DNA of 64,000 nucleotides from Chinchilla lanigera (lineage: Eukaryota; Chordata; Mammalia; Rodentia; Chinchillidae), in the NCBI RefSeq assembly GCF_000276665.1, contig NW_004955459.1, forward strand, positions 11,205,071-11,269,070, read 5' to 3'. Shown piece after piece: positions 35,009-46,964 of the stretch. How positions within the stretch are numbered: position 1 is the first letter of the stretch; each line of letters opens with the position of its first letter. A model generated the notes under the pieces. It was given only the letters and a program-made list of their open reading frames with translations. It was not told the DNA's origin and searched no databases. A program made the position numbers and the translations under genes.

Positions 35009-36527
35009 AGTGGAGGGAGATTCTTATTCAAGATGAATCTGCAAACCAAAACCAGAAGACGTGAGGAAAACTACTGACAACAATGACAAAATAATTCATT
35101 TGCCATATATAAAATGAAAAAAGAAATATGAGAATGACTTTAAAACATGATTATGGTTCTGCAAGATTTTAGTAGGCAGCTTACCAATTTCACTATAACA
35201 ACTGAACGGTCCAGATAAATAGCAAAAATTGTGTTTTTTAGAAATGATAGAGTGCTGAAAAAATAAATAAAACTAAATGAGCTAAAATTCCAGAGAAGAA
35301 AATATACTTCTGATGAAACTAGTCATTTATTGGCTGTTTTTTCCCCTCTGGGTTCATTTGCTGGTTTTTGATTTGGTTGAGGATCAGAACTAGTGAACAC
35401 AGGGGATTTGTTAGAAAAGAAAGAAATAAGTAAAACTTTTGGAAGTTATGCAGAGCTGGCACTAAAATGTGGAAACCTCCGGAGCCATTAATGCACAAGC
35501 TGGCTTTCCCTATGGGTCATTTTCAAAATTGTAGGGCTGTATGAAAGGCAATGGAACCTTGATAAAATGGGATGAAATCTCTGTTGATCCCACAATATTT
35601 AGAAGAAATTTTCCTTCTTGAAATGTGTGGCTCACCTCAAACACACCCCTCTTCTCCTCCCCAAAACATTTGCCAAAGTTTGAAGAGGCAGAGCTCCAAG
35701 CTTCAGATTCCTGAGACTGAATTTTCCTTAGAACTTTAAGATAGAAAAGACAGAGAACTGTCAGCCTGTCAATCAAAAGTTCAGAAGAGATATGGAGAGA
35801 AAACAAAGGTGAAAGAAATGAATTGTACTGCAACTGAAACCCAGACTCAATCCCGCTCAGCTCTAATTAGATCAAAGTGGCCAATTCTTTACTGATCCAC
35901 CTAACACGAGAGGCAGGAAGTTGATGCTAGTGGAAGGTGTTATTTGGAGCATCTACGACTCCTTTTAATTAAGTAAGTGTCTGGTGTATAATGACAATTA
36001 CTAGAAATGTGATTCTACAAAAATTAAGCAGGTGGTTATTCTTGAACTACAAAATATAATATCCAAGGTTAAGAAATTGAATTTGAGGCTAAATGAATAA
36101 AAAATATCTAAACTTAAGCTCAGAAAAGGAATGAATGGAGAATCAAAATAAAGTCTAAAAAGCACTAACATGAAGTAAAATGAAGGAATTGGTGGTGATA
36201 AGAGGAAACCAGTGGACCAAAAAAACCCAAAAGAGCAAAAACAAAAACAAAGACAAAAAGCAGTAACTAATCAGTCAGATAACTCAATAAAATTAAAGGC
36301 TATTCCTGTTAGAGGTAACTTTATCAAGTTCAACCAAGAGAAGAGTTTACGATATAAGGAAATAATATTAGCAATAGCAAGTAAAACAGTACTGTGGACA
36401 GAGATTTTGTGCATATATACATATTAATTTCTATACATTTATACGTATAAATATTTAGTTTTACATATAACTGACACATATTCTTTCAAATAAATTTTAA
36501 AGCAAGCATTTGCCTTTTGCTGACTTC

Positions 36528-36613
36528 ATTTTTTTTTTGGTACCGGGAATCGAACTCAGGACCTTGCACTTGCCAGGCAGGCAACTTATGCCACTGAGCT
36601 ATATCCCGTGCCC
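36528..36613 (-). mobile_element. ID SINE, full length
   Basis: Reversed ID body from the T-run through 'taccgggaatcgaactcagg' and 'cttgccaggcaggcaactta' to 'gctatatcccgtgccc', with a perfect 11-bp target duplication 'ttgctgacttc' at 36517-36527 and 36614-36624. Confidence 0.92.
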
Positions 36614-37411
36614 TTGCTGACTTCTTATTCCTTCCCATGAACCTCCTCAAAAATCTCAGGGAGGCTCCAGTACTGAGATACATACAATATAGACACAATG
36701 TGGATAATTAGCCCAAGCGAACCAAAACTCCAGTAAAAATGGGAAGCTAATAGAACATAATATCAATTAATATTCCAGCTAGCTTGTTTTTTTCCAAACA
36801 TGGGCAAGTTGATTTTAAAATTGATGTGAAAATGCAAAGGATCTAAAATTATCAGAACAACTTTTTAAAAAGAAGATATAAAGCAACCACTTAACTAAGT
36901 GGATTCAAGATTATTATAAAGCTACTGTAATCAGGCTGTTTTTAACAAAAAAAATAAGCATGTAGATCAGTGGGGCAGAATGTCTGAAGTTCAGAAATAG
37001 ATTTCGTATTTATCGTCTCTTGATTTTTGACAAAGATGCCAAGGTAATTTAAAGGAAGAGAAGATCTTTTGAGAAAATGTTGCTAGAACAATTGGATAGA
37101 TATATGCCAAAAATAATTCAATTCTTATCTCATGCCAAGATATAGTTCAAAATGGATTATGGTTTAAATGTAAGCACTAAAATTATAAAACTTTGAGAAG
37201 AAAGTATGAGAGAAAAATATGATGATGTGGGCCAAACTTTCTTAAACACAACACGCACAAAAATCAACTCTAAAGTTGAAAAAAATCAACAAATAGGAGT
37301 TAAAATTTTCTTTTCTTGGAAGGACACTATTAAGAAAATACAAAGACAAACCACATACTGGGATAAGATATTTGTTAAACATTAAACATCTGTTTAACAA
37401 AAGATTCTTAT

Positions 37412-37790
37412 TTATTTGTTTTTATTATGTAATTTAGTACGTAAAAGTATTGGCTGCATATAATTATTATGTTTGTCATGGGGAATTTGTAACGCACACA
37501 TCACACCTTAATTCTTTTCTGTAGCCTGCCCTGCAGTCACTTCCTGCTCCCTACCACTTCTGATTCCCTTCCCGTTTAAAAAAGCTTTGTTCCCATTTTT
37601 TCTTCTATTCTCTGATTTTTAAATCCTTTTCCATACTTCCTTTTCTTCTCTTTTGTTTCTTTTCCCATTTGAAAAAGATCTCCCTACTTCCTATTATCTA
37701 TCTATCCTTTATTTTGCTCTTTATTCATGTTTTGGATTTCTCATAAAAGAAACCATGTGATATCTAAACTTGTGTGTCTGATTATCTTAC
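37412..37790 (-). mobile_element. LINE 3' UTR-like fragment nested in L1
   Basis: The stretch interrupts the L1 between 'aaaagattctt' and the resumption near 'acatatataaagaaaa'. Its phrase 'catggggaatttgtaacgca' is close to 'catagggaatttgttcttga' in the 62-bp insertion at 37845-37906, so both derive from one repeat family. T/C-rich blocks follow, like a reversed L1 3' UTR. Confidence 0.5.
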
Positions 37791-37844
37791 ATATATAAAG
37801 AAAATTTACAAGTTAATTATAAGAAGACAGATAATTTTTAAATT

Positions 37845-37906
37845 AAGTTTATTGATACAATTGAGATATATTTAATGGTGATATTCATCATAGGGAATTT
37901 GTTCTT
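37845..37906 (-). mobile_element. 62-bp truncated LINE-like insertion with 15-bp duplication
   Basis: The perfect 15-mer 'gataatttttaaatt' occurs at 37830-37844 and 37907-37921. The 62 bases between them match part of the neighbouring 37412-37790 fragment. This is a severely truncated target-primed insertion. Confidence 0.75.
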
Positions 37907-37976
37907 GATAATTTTTAAATTGTGCAAAAGGGTTAATCAGATATTCCATTCAAAAAATGTTCAAATGACAAATAAG

Positions 37977-38342
37977 TGCATGGAATTGGATTCCTGTCAT
38001 TTAGATCTTCAGTATCTCCTAAAAGATCATGTGTTAAAGAGTTTAGATCCCAAGAAGACTGGAGATGGTGGAACATTTGAGAGATAGGGGCTACTGGGAG
38101 GTCTTTGGGTCATGGGAGTTGCGGTCTTGAATCAGATTATGAGACATCAGCCTCCTCCTTGCTCTCTTTGCTTCTTGAAAATAAGGTGAATAGTTTGCTC
38201 AGTCACAGGCTTGCCACAGGCCTTGAAGAGACAGGGCCAATAGGACATAGACTTGAATTCACAGAACTGTAAACCAGAAAAAACGTTTTATAAGATGGTT
38301 GTCTGAAGTACTTGTCATAGTTATGGAAAGCTGACTAATACA
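37977..38342 (+). mobile_element. MaLR-type LTR nested in L1
   Basis: 'tgcatggaattggattcctg', 'aaaagatcatgtgttaaaga', 'tactgggaggtctttgggtc' and the end 'gctgactaataca' are in MaLR order. L1 sequence continues on both sides ('caaataag' before, 'actcaacttcat' after), so the LTR is younger than that L1. Exact target duplication not visible. Confidence 0.75.
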
Positions 38343-38689
38343 GGCACTCAACTTCATAAAACATTAGGGAAATGCACGTTAAAAGCAAGATTAAGTTCCA
38401 TTACTAGAATATCTAATACAAAAGGCTGGCCATATCAAGTGTCGGCAAGAATGGGAAAAATTGAAAACTTCATACTCTACTAGTTAGAACGGGAAATCAC
38501 ACAACAACTTTGGAAAGCAGGGTGTGAGTTTCTTAAATTTGATGTATATCTATCATATGACTCAGTCATTCTACTCTTCATCCAAATAAAATGAAATCTA
38601 CCCAAATATCTGTATAAAAATCATTATAGTAATAGTTTTATTAACAATAAAAACTTTACAAATTTTAGAATAATAAAATGGTCTTTACA

Positions 38690-39860
38690 TTTGTACTATA
38701 ATTTTCTAATTGCTTACACAGAAAATCCAAGCACAATTTTGAAGCAATAGAAGATCTCATGAAGATCTCTAGATTGACATGCAAGAATGAATAGTATTTC
38801 TATACACTAAAAAATCAGAAAATTATATGGGAAAAGATAACATTCTAATTGGTAACAAAATTATGTTATTTAGGAATAATCCAACAAAGATTATTTTCAA
38901 AAACTTTAGTGAGGAAAAATGACAAAATATTATGAAGAGAATAAATAGTATCTGGAACAAATAGAGACTATGTTAAAAGTTTTCAAAAGTTCAAATTGCA
39001 CCTGAATTAGTCTATACATTCAACATAAGCTATTTAAGTACAAAAAAAGAATTTTCATGGAGTTAAAAAATGCCAAAATTCATATAAAAGAATACAGCCC
39101 CAAGAGTAGTTAACTTGTAGAACAAATTCGTGATTTTAAGGTCAAGTATAAAGTGACAATAATCAAATAATGTGCTAAATGATATAATTTGGTGAATAGA
39201 AGAGTATTCACTCAGATGTAATAAAAAATACAATAGAAGAGAATAGCAGTATTTGAAAAAGTTCTGTGCATAAACAGAAGCTTTGTAAATGACAGAAGTA
39301 GCATATAAAGTCTAAGAGAAAAGGAAGAACAATTTAGTAAATGATTTGGGACAGTCAAGGTAAAGTCAGTTGCAATTTCTATTTTTTTCACATGCTGAGG
39401 AAAATATTGGGTATTTGTGTAATGGATACCTAGTACATCATGTACAAAAATTCTACAAATTATTTATAAAATATTATCTAATAGAAAAATAAAGCAGAAA
39501 TATAAATAATATTATCACATACAAAGAAGTCTGAGCAATAAGAGGAATAATGTTCAATTTCATCAGTAATTATGAAAATGAATTGTTAAATAAATTTCTT
39601 GTTGATCAGATTAACAAAAATTCTAAGTTTCACAATACCAAGTGTTACCAAGCATGTGGGAACTTGGGAATTCTTGTATACTATAATTGAAGAATTAAAT
39701 TAGTATAACCTTTTTGGGGGAGTAATTTGGCAACGTCTGTAAAACTCAAGACGCTAGCAGAGTATGACCCAGGATATGAGTCATACACTGGAAAATAGGA
39801 TGAATTTCACATCTTTTAGTGGAATCAGATTAACATGTTACTAACTTCAAAACTTAACCT
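38690..39860 (+). mobile_element. Second old L1 fragment, sense
   Basis: ORF2-like phrases restart at an earlier point of the element ('caatagaagatctcatgaag', 'aattcatataaaagaatac', 'aagtataaagtgacaataat') and end with 3' phrases ('aataccaagtgttaccaagc', 'gagtaatttggcaacgtctg', 'agagtatgacccagg'). The restart shows that this is a separate insertion from the L1 just upstream. Confidence 0.6.
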
Positions 39861-41613
39861 CATTCTAAAAGCATTTCTTTAAAGGGAGAAAGAGAGATAG
39901 AGAAAAAGCAGAAAGAAAAGAACAAAAAATATTAAAAAGCAATAAAAAGGAAATGGTTATGGTCTTCCCATATAAGTGCTGTGTCCTATTGTTTTTAAAA
40001 CTGCTGGTCTCAACTCTATAATATTAAAAAGTAATATAGCATGTTACAACTAGCATCTTTTTAAAATATTATTTGTTGGGGACTTGATTTTCTACTATAT
40101 TTTGTTATTTTTAACCTTTCATCACATATAGCAAGGTAAATATTTTCAATCATGTGCATCTCTACATATGCACTGATGCCGATTTCCAAGGCAAATATAT
40201 TTATTTCTGTGAGTTGCATACAAAGAAGCTTGTAATGCATTGCTGTAGAATGCCACTACAAGACATGTGCTTTTAGAAAGAATGGTGCCTACCAGCATTC
40301 ATCTTTGCTTACATAACAGTGTTCCCATATAGAGAGGAAACCTCAGCCAGCAGTTTTGCCATCTGCACTATGCTCTGAGATACCGAGGTAGATACACAGT
40401 ATTGAACATAGAGTTTGGTCAGAAAAGGGAGAGTTGTCAGCAGAGGAAGTGCTCCCAGCACTGGGAAAATGAGCATGCAGTGTCCAGCTAATGCCAGCAT
40501 GGCAGGGATACTACCTGTGAGGTGATGAACTTTGAAGTTGTCTGCATTAGGAAATAATCAGGCTGGGTAATTTACTTCTTGATATCCACTATGCTCTTAT
40601 AGCAAAAAGAGGTAACAAATCCTGACACAAACAACAATAATAACATTTTCCTGTTTAGTAGCATTTCCATGATGATCCAAATAAATCGGCGAGAAACATT
40701 CCTCTTTCTTTAATCCAAACTGGTGGTATATCTAGTCTTAGGAATTCTGTATATATTTCTATGCTTGACAGTGAAAAGAGAGCGGATAAACTTGAGAAGT
40801 GACTGCAAGAAGCAATGTGATTGGAATATTGGTATATGAAGTCTAACTACATGGCTGGGGTCTTTTCATTGAAGAAGAATTAATTGGGAATTAATAAAAT
40901 CCCAAAAGGCTTGGCTACTACCTCTCTTAGTCCTGGAATCATGGTACTTCCCATCAGAATTACAGGGATAAAAAGAACCAGTTTATCAGAAAGGGTTAAA
41001 TGAATGGATCCATTCTGAGAAGATGACTGAGACAGTGTACTAGATAAAGTCACCAATGATAAATCTATCCCTGGTTAACAAAGGAAATGGGAGTTATTTA
41101 AACATAGCCCTAATCTGACTTCAGGAGACATGCCCATTTTTCCTTGGTGAGACTTATTGGAAACAAAACAAAATTAAACAAAACAAACAAAACCAAATCA
41201 AAACAACCATCTGACAGGGTGAACCATGTAACTGAGTTTATGAGTTACAATGAAGACCCTCGATGTCTGAAAAGAGAACTGTGTAATCCAACACATCAAA
41301 CCGCAAAACAGTCAAACCTTGCTGCTTTCTAGGAGTAGGAGAATGGCGACCTGAACTCTATTATGCAGAGCACTTTTTACTGCTCCCCTTGCCTTCCCCC
41401 AACAAATCTCCAAAGACCTAGTACGACCAGATGTGAAAAGAGGTGAGACGCAGATGCAAACATAAATTCTTCTCTCTGACAGAGTGATTGCTCGGCCATG
41501 CATGCCCCTACCCATGTCAAGTCCATGGTTCACTCAGAAAAATCAAGTGCACATGGTACTGACATTGCTCAGGTTTCCAGAGATGAAGGTGGGATAGCAG
41601 GTAGAGTGAGCAT

Positions 41614-41615
<2 letters not shown>
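39861..41615. other. Mostly unique sequence
   Basis: An A-rich purine stretch lies at 39880-39955 and an AAAC-rich patch at 41160-41205. No gene supported; the frame at 40309-40500 (minus) begins MLALAGHCMLIFPVLGALPL, hydrophobic but unrecognised. Confidence 0.4.

Positions 41616-41661
<46 letters not shown>
41616..41661. repeat. TG microsatellite
   Basis: About 46 bases of uninterrupted GT/TG. Confidence 0.95.
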
Positions 41662-41663
<2 letters not shown>

Positions 41664-41814
41664 CCTATTGGGATGTTGGTCAGGTGGTAAGACTGAAGAA
41701 AGAAAGCATGTTTACTTGTGTGCCTTTATGACATCAATTTTAACTCACGGCCAGAGTCAGAATACAAGGCAATCAGATAAAGTAAGGGTTACATATAAAG
41801 GAAAATCAAGCAAG

Positions 41815-41945
41815 GGGATTGCACTGGCCTGGAATCAAGAAGACAGGAATGAGATCGGGTACCAATTCTTCAACCTGGGTGGCTTGAAGTCAGCACCTGA
41901 GCCTCTTCAGATCTCACTTTCCTATATCATTAAAGATGAAAATGG
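41815..41945 (+). mobile_element. MIR SINE remnant
   Basis: 'ggcctggaatcaagaagaca', 'cttcaacctgggtggcttga' and 'tctcactttcctatatcatt' are in MIR order. Confidence 0.5.
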
Positions 41946-42699
41946 GAAGTTTCTGACCACCATGTAAGCTATGATCCAGTGTGTGCCTACCAGCAGAAAA
42001 AACCTGTAAAAATTCTGCAAAGCGAAGACTAATATGTGTATTCCCAAGTGGATTAAACTCTTCCCAGATACACGTACCATCCAGAAAAATTTACTGGACG
42101 TCTCTAGCAGATGTTCCTCATGCTCCTGTCTTTTGGTGCGGCTCCTGTTACTTTGTTTTTCTGATCTTCATCCTGGCTCCCACTGCTCATAATTAGCTGC
42201 TCCTCTAGTCTATCTGCATCTCCCAGTGACCGCCCTAAGAGCAATTCCGACTGTCCCACGACGCTACCTCTTGGAACACAGAATGACCCACACGTTATCT
42301 TCTGCCACATCTCCCCTTTGTCCCTGCCTTGAGTTAGAAGCTGAACTTTGAGAAAGAGTCAACACATCCAAGGATTCAAGAAGAAATCGGAGGCTTCATT
42401 CCCCATCTTAGCAGCAAAAAGATTTATCTTCTCTGTTTCTAGGAAAAACTCAAATAGTTGTCCAATGACTTTTTCCCCTATTCTAGCTATATCTTAAGAG
42501 AAAAGCTAAATTGCTTTCATGATTTAGTATCATGAAAATTGAGTTTTTAGTCTAAAATCAAAATGCCTAGAACTAGTGCTATAAGATTAATATTTTTTTC
42601 TGATTAGTGCAAATGTCACCACCAAACAGCCATTCAACAATGGAATAATTATACAGTGAAGGTTTAATAATGATGTTGTTGATGAGAGATTTCCCTCTA
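41946..42699. other. Unique sequence, nothing recognised
   Basis: No gene or clear repeat seen. Confidence 0.4.
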
Positions 42700-42905
42700 C
42701 TAATGTGTACTGACTCATTTATCTACTCACCAGCCCTAGAAAGAAGTATTATTATTTATTATTGTTATTGTTATTATTCCTATTATCATTAGTTTCATTT
42801 TATAGATGAATAAAATTTGAGGCACAGGTAAGTTAAGTAACTTGCTTAAGATTCCACAGCTACTAAGCCAAGCTAGGTTCCTAACACAAACAGATGGCTC
42901 CAGGA
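42700..42905 (-). mobile_element. MIR SINE
   Basis: 'ttcattttatagatgaataa', 'tgaggcacaggtaagttaag' and 'cttgcttaagattccacagc' are MIR in reverse complement. A TTA/TTAT-rich microsatellite (about 42748-42795) lies inside it. Confidence 0.75.
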
Positions 42906-42939
42906 TAATTCTGTGCCTTTGATATATTTATTTCCTGCT

Positions 42940-43330
42940 GGCACATATTTATTCATCAAATATTTACTGAGTGCCACAAGTTCTATGGATTCACCTAGGC
43001 TACTGGGTTGTTGCCTTTATGAAGTATTTTGTCTGGTGAGAGACAGAAGTTAAACAAATGATTACACAGTTAAGTATTTGAGCTATTATCATAATTAGTG
43101 ATATGAAGAAGCAGCTAAATACATCTAGAGAAATCATAGTGGAGGGAATGGATTCTTGACCAGGGTTAACAGTAGTCCCTGAGAAAGTAACATTTAGCTG
43201 ACAGTTGAAGGGTGACAAAAGAATGAAACAAGTACGGTATCAAAGGAATCAGGAAGTTCCTCAGTATTTGGAAAACCAAACAGTTAAGGTGGAAGAGTTA
43301 AGTGAAAGCAAGACAAGAAAAGAGCAAGGC
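42940..43330. mobile_element. L2-like remnant
   Basis: 'tcaaatatttactgagtgcc', 'agacagaagttaaacaaatg', 'agtgatatgaagaagcag' and 'taacatttagctgacagttg' follow L2 in order over about 390 bases. Confidence 0.6.
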
Positions 43331-43359
43331 AGGATCTTCAGGAGTGAAATCCATCGTTG

Positions 43360-44035
43360 GTTCCTTAGCCTCAGAGCTACTGGCACTGAGGCTGGTTGTT
43401 CTCCGTGTTCCCCAGCCATCCTGTACCCTTTCCCCACCTGCTCTGAGCCCCAAGGGGCTGACTAAAGGTGCACATCGAAATGATCCTTTGCCCTACAGCT
43501 TCTAGCTGGGCTCAGCCATGGGCTGCACATGCAGATAGTCGGAGGGCAGGTCAGCGCCAAGGTCAGGAGAGCTACTCCTCAGCTCTCTCCTGGCTGTGGT
43601 GGCTGTATTCAACTATACAGGGCCATCGATGTCATGAGGTACCACAATGCCTTGGCTGCTACTAAAGCTCCTCCATGGTGTCCCTGCTGAAGTTGCAGTG
43701 TTTCTCCACTTTTTTTTTTTTCATTATTGCTTCTCTTAAGGAATGTTGTAAGAAATATTGTTGCCCTTATTGTTCACTGATGAAATTTGGTTTATGTACT
43801 CTAGGTCCATCTGTGCTCTATACATGTGCAAAATTTTTCACAACCCCCTTCCCACCAGCTTCTCCTCCTTGGAGGGTGATATAACCCCTAGTAGAAAGTG
43901 TGACTCATAACTCAGTTGTAACACAGCTGTAGCTGCCCTCTTAATCTGCTCCTGCTGGCTAGGGATGGTAACAGTCACAGTGCTGATAGCCTAGGGTCAC
44001 ACCACCGGCTTTATTGGTTCCCCCCCCTTTCTCCT
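43360..44035. mobile_element. Ancient interspersed repeat, family not named, split
   Basis: The left part (43360-43682) with 'ttccccacctgctctgagcc', 'cacatcgaaatgatcctttg' and 'ctagctgggctcagccatgg', and the right part (about 43885-44035) with 'ggctagggatggtaacagtc', belong to one old mammalian repeat that I recognise but cannot name. The middle (about 43690-43880), which starts with a T-run, looks like a later insertion. The open frames here (43205-43665) are repeat-derived. Confidence 0.45.
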
Positions 44036-44639
44036 GTTCACACTTTTAATTCCTTTACTGCACTTTCTTGCTTACCATTTGAGGGTGGCATCTTCTCTCA
44101 ACCAAAATTCTGACTTCAGCAGCAGCTGAGAAGTTCAGCTGAGAAGCTGTAACAAGGGGAACAGCATTGGTGGATGTGTACTTTAAAAGTGTTTCAGAAT
44201 TGTGTGGAAAATACAACAACGTGGAGCAGGATAGGGAGGGAAAGGCAGAGTTCAAGAAGCTAACATCCTCTCAGTTATAACAGTAGTGTTCTAGCTTTTA
44301 GAGTACACTTTTCATCTTGTATCCAATTGATTGGTGTCACCACATTAAACTCTTCATCAGTTCCATCAATAAGGACTTCTGGAGGAAATCCAGGGTGAGA
44401 CGGTCCTCTAGTTCAAATGATTATGCAAACCTTTGTGTAATTCACAAAGAAGCAGATGCAGTTCCTCAGAGTTTGAGATTTGCCCAAGGAGGAAAAGACT
44501 TGATCTTGATTCTTTCTACAAGTAGAATCATGGACCAAATGTACCCGCCAGTCCTTCCAGGCTCAAAGTGAGTTTTAATAGAATCAATTATTAATTACAT
44601 ATTCTAAGTACTCTAATTTTAAATTTACAATCTCATTAA
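44036..44639. other. Unique sequence, nothing recognised
   Basis: No gene or clear repeat; the 84-codon frame at 44317-44571 is unrecognised. Confidence 0.4.
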
Positions 44640-44760
44640 TCACTCTAGTAACCATGAAGAATTTGTCATTATTTCTCTTACTTTATAGATGAATAAACCA
44701 AGGTTCAAAGAAATCAAGCAATATTCCCACAGTCAAATGTAGAGTGTGTGGATACTACAC
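44640..44760 (-). mobile_element. MIR SINE remnant
   Basis: 'cttactttatagatgaataa' and 'caaggttcaaagaaatcaag' are the MIR core in reverse complement. Confidence 0.6.
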
Positions 44761-44770
44761 TGTAACATTT

Positions 44771-44857
44771 CAAAGTCAAACCCACATTGACTTTGGTTTG
44801 ACTTTGTCTCTTGAACAAAGTCAAAGTCTATTAAACAAACTTTGTCTATTAAACAAT
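44771..44857. repeat. Cluster of CAAAGTCAA / TTGACTTTG with hairpin
   Basis: CAAAGTCAA occurs at 44771-44779 and 44816-44824; its complement TTGACTTTG at 44787-44795 and 44798-44806. The pair 44797-44807 and 44815-44825 forms a perfect 11-bp stem with a 7-base loop. A direct repeat of 'gtctattaaacaa' follows. Confidence 0.85.
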
Positions 44858-46217
44858 ACTAAACTCAATATGATCTTGTCTACAGAAAAAGCATAGTTGG
44901 CAAATAAGTTCCATTTCTTATTCTAACTCCATGTGATTGGAAATGACTGCCTAAAGAGATGTGTTGAGATGAACTTTGAGACTGAACCGGGGAAAATGGG
45001 GGAGATTGCAAGAACTGAGTAATGATGCCTGTCATGGAGGAGAGCATGGGAAATGTGGGCCTACCTGCAACTTCCTTCTCTCATAGAGTTCTGCTACCTA
45101 AGGAGTCATAAAAACCAGTAATAGCTCTTTCTTTGTGCTCACCTCTGTCCAGGCTGTAGCGTGGACTGACTGTTCTGATGGTGCTAAGTCTACCTGGCAG
45201 TGTGATGCTATATTTTCAAACAAGATTTATTTCTATTATTCTATAACTTGAGCCAATGAGCCTATAAAAATAACATGTGGGAAAAATCTTTCGTTACTTG
45301 TCACGCGCTTAGCATGCTGACATCTCCTACTCGAGGAGTTATTTTCACATAATATCACTCAGCCAAGGAGACATGAGCTGAATTCTCTGGCATCTTTCCT
45401 CTCACCCCGCTCTCTGGAGAGGCTCTAAGGCCTTTCATGGAGCAGGGTTGACAAAGAGAAACATTCAAAATGCCACTGCTGCCCAGGAAATCTCTCTAGG
45501 ATTCTGAGAGGTGGTGGAGTTTTTTCAGAGGGGCTGGGGTTCTGAAATGACTGACAAAATAGAACAGATCCATCAGCCTCCCCCTTAGAGGAAGCCAGGT
45601 AAGAGTGGCTATTACTAACTTAAGTGTAGCTAAATATGAATAAATCTAGTAAGTTGTGGAATATTCCCTGATATGCTACTTATTCATTTATTGAGGTAAA
45701 ACAATGTAATAAGAACAGAGTGTCCTTGGTTGCAATGGGAGCAACAAGTCTTTCACAAACAGAACGGAACAAAGACAAGAGCAATGACAAGATCATATGG
45801 CATCCTGGACACTTGAGTTACAGTAATCACACCAAATGGGACAGGATTATAGGTGGACATGATTGCCATAGCTCCACAGATCACAAGGGACTTCAAAGAG
45901 GAACAGGGCTGCTCTGAGTTCAGGGAGTGGATAGACATTGTTCTACTAAGGCAACTTCATTCACAGGTGTTTCTGAAATCTCAAAATGTATCATGAGTGG
46001 ATCAAATTTACAGTGGTCAAACAGTGCCTAAATCATCAATGTTGGGACTAATTTCAGGATGAAATGGGAATCACAGAGAACTCACCTCTGAAGCCATTGT
46101 ACATGATGGAAGGTGCAAATACAAAACCTTGTACATGGCGAACACTCTATCAACATTAGCTTTGAGTGGTAGCGTTATTCCTGGTGTTACACATGGCAAA
46201 TGATACAATGACAATTT
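44858..46217. other. Unique sequence, nothing recognised
   Basis: No gene or clear repeat seen. Confidence 0.4.
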
Positions 46218-46230
46218 AAACTAAACAATC

Positions 46231-46323
46231 AGGATATAGCTCAATGGCACAAGCACCTGCCTGGCAAGCACAAGGTCCTGAGTTTAACTTCCGGTACCAA
46301 AAAATTAAAAATAAAAAATAAAC
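46231..46323 (+). mobile_element. ID SINE, full length
   Basis: 'aggatatagctcaatggcac', 'gcacctgcctggcaagcaca' and 'aggtcctgagtttaact' in tRNA-like order, then an A-rich tail. Flanks 'aaactaaacaatc' (46218-46230) and 'aaactgaataatc' (46324-46336) are a slightly diverged 13-bp target duplication. Confidence 0.88.
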
Positions 46324-46716
46324 AAACTGAATAATCATCCAAATAATATCAAATATTGGGGAAATTACTGTCATATAGCTCATGTGACTAAACATCTTCT
46401 GTCCTGAGTTGCATTTTCTTGTTCAATCTGAAAAACAGGTCTGCGTGGATGGATAGGTACAACTGCCCCCACTCTACAGGTGAGAAAAGTGAAATTGAAA
46501 AAGTTCAAATAGACACGTCTAGGTTTCTCACCCTTCTCCTTAGCCTAGTCTGTTAATTATCATTTGATGTCAAATTAGAATATGATTAAGTAGGCACTCC
46601 CAGCCTGACTCCTGAGCTCATTAGGGAGGAAAAACTTCTCTATACTGTCTAGATTTCACCCACGATAGTTCAAGCAGGATTTGAGTTTTACTGATTAGTC
46701 AATAGATTGATTGAAT

Positions 46717-46725
46717 GGTGGTGGT

Positions 46726-46760
<35 letters not shown>

Positions 46761-46896
46761 TGAAACAGGATCTCACTATGTAGTCCAGTCTGATCTCAAT
46801 TTCATTATGTAGTTCAGGCTTGCCTTGAACACGAGATATTCCTGCTTCACCCTCCTGAGTGATAGGATAACAAGTATACACCACCACACCCAGCTA
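46717..46896 (-). mobile_element. B1 SINE with GT-repeat tail
   Basis: The reversed body runs from 'tttgaaacaggatctcacta' to 'ccaccacacccagcta'. Two successive 'tatgtagt.cag' modules are the internal duplication typical of rodent B1. The tail side (46717-46754) is a GGT/GT microsatellite in place of poly(T), so the A tail seems to have become a CA repeat. The frames at 46699-46991 are repeat-derived. Confidence 0.88.
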
Positions 46897-46964
46897 GGAG
46901 TATGAAACTGCCCATCTTTCTTCTGATTCCTTCCTGACTCCTGGCAGGCTTCTCCATTCTCAGA

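Larger units (their letters stand above)
34098..36516. other. AT-rich sequence, mostly unrecognised
   Basis: Holds the AC array and the G-rich motif listed separately. The A-rich part at 35990-36480 has an L1-like composition but no reliable match. The open frame at 35510-35833 has no recognisable relative. Confidence 0.35.
36740..38690 (+). mobile_element. Old L1 ORF2 3' region, sense, with nested insertions
   Basis: Landmarks in the sense direction are 'gctactgtaatcaggctgtt', 'gattttt gacaaagatgcc', 'tatatgccaaaaataattca', 'acatactgggataagatatt', 'ataaagaaaatttacaagtt', and after the LTR 'cattagggaaatgcacgtta', 'gtgtcggcaagaatggg' and 'ttggaaagcaggg'. Frames are broken throughout. It is interrupted by a LINE fragment (37412-37790), a 62-bp insertion (37845-37906) and a MaLR LTR (37977-38342). 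Confidence 0.7.

Noticed and set aside
40309..40500. Hydrophobic 63-codon frame as a membrane microprotein
   Set aside because: Short, unrecognised, and no transcription or start context supports it.
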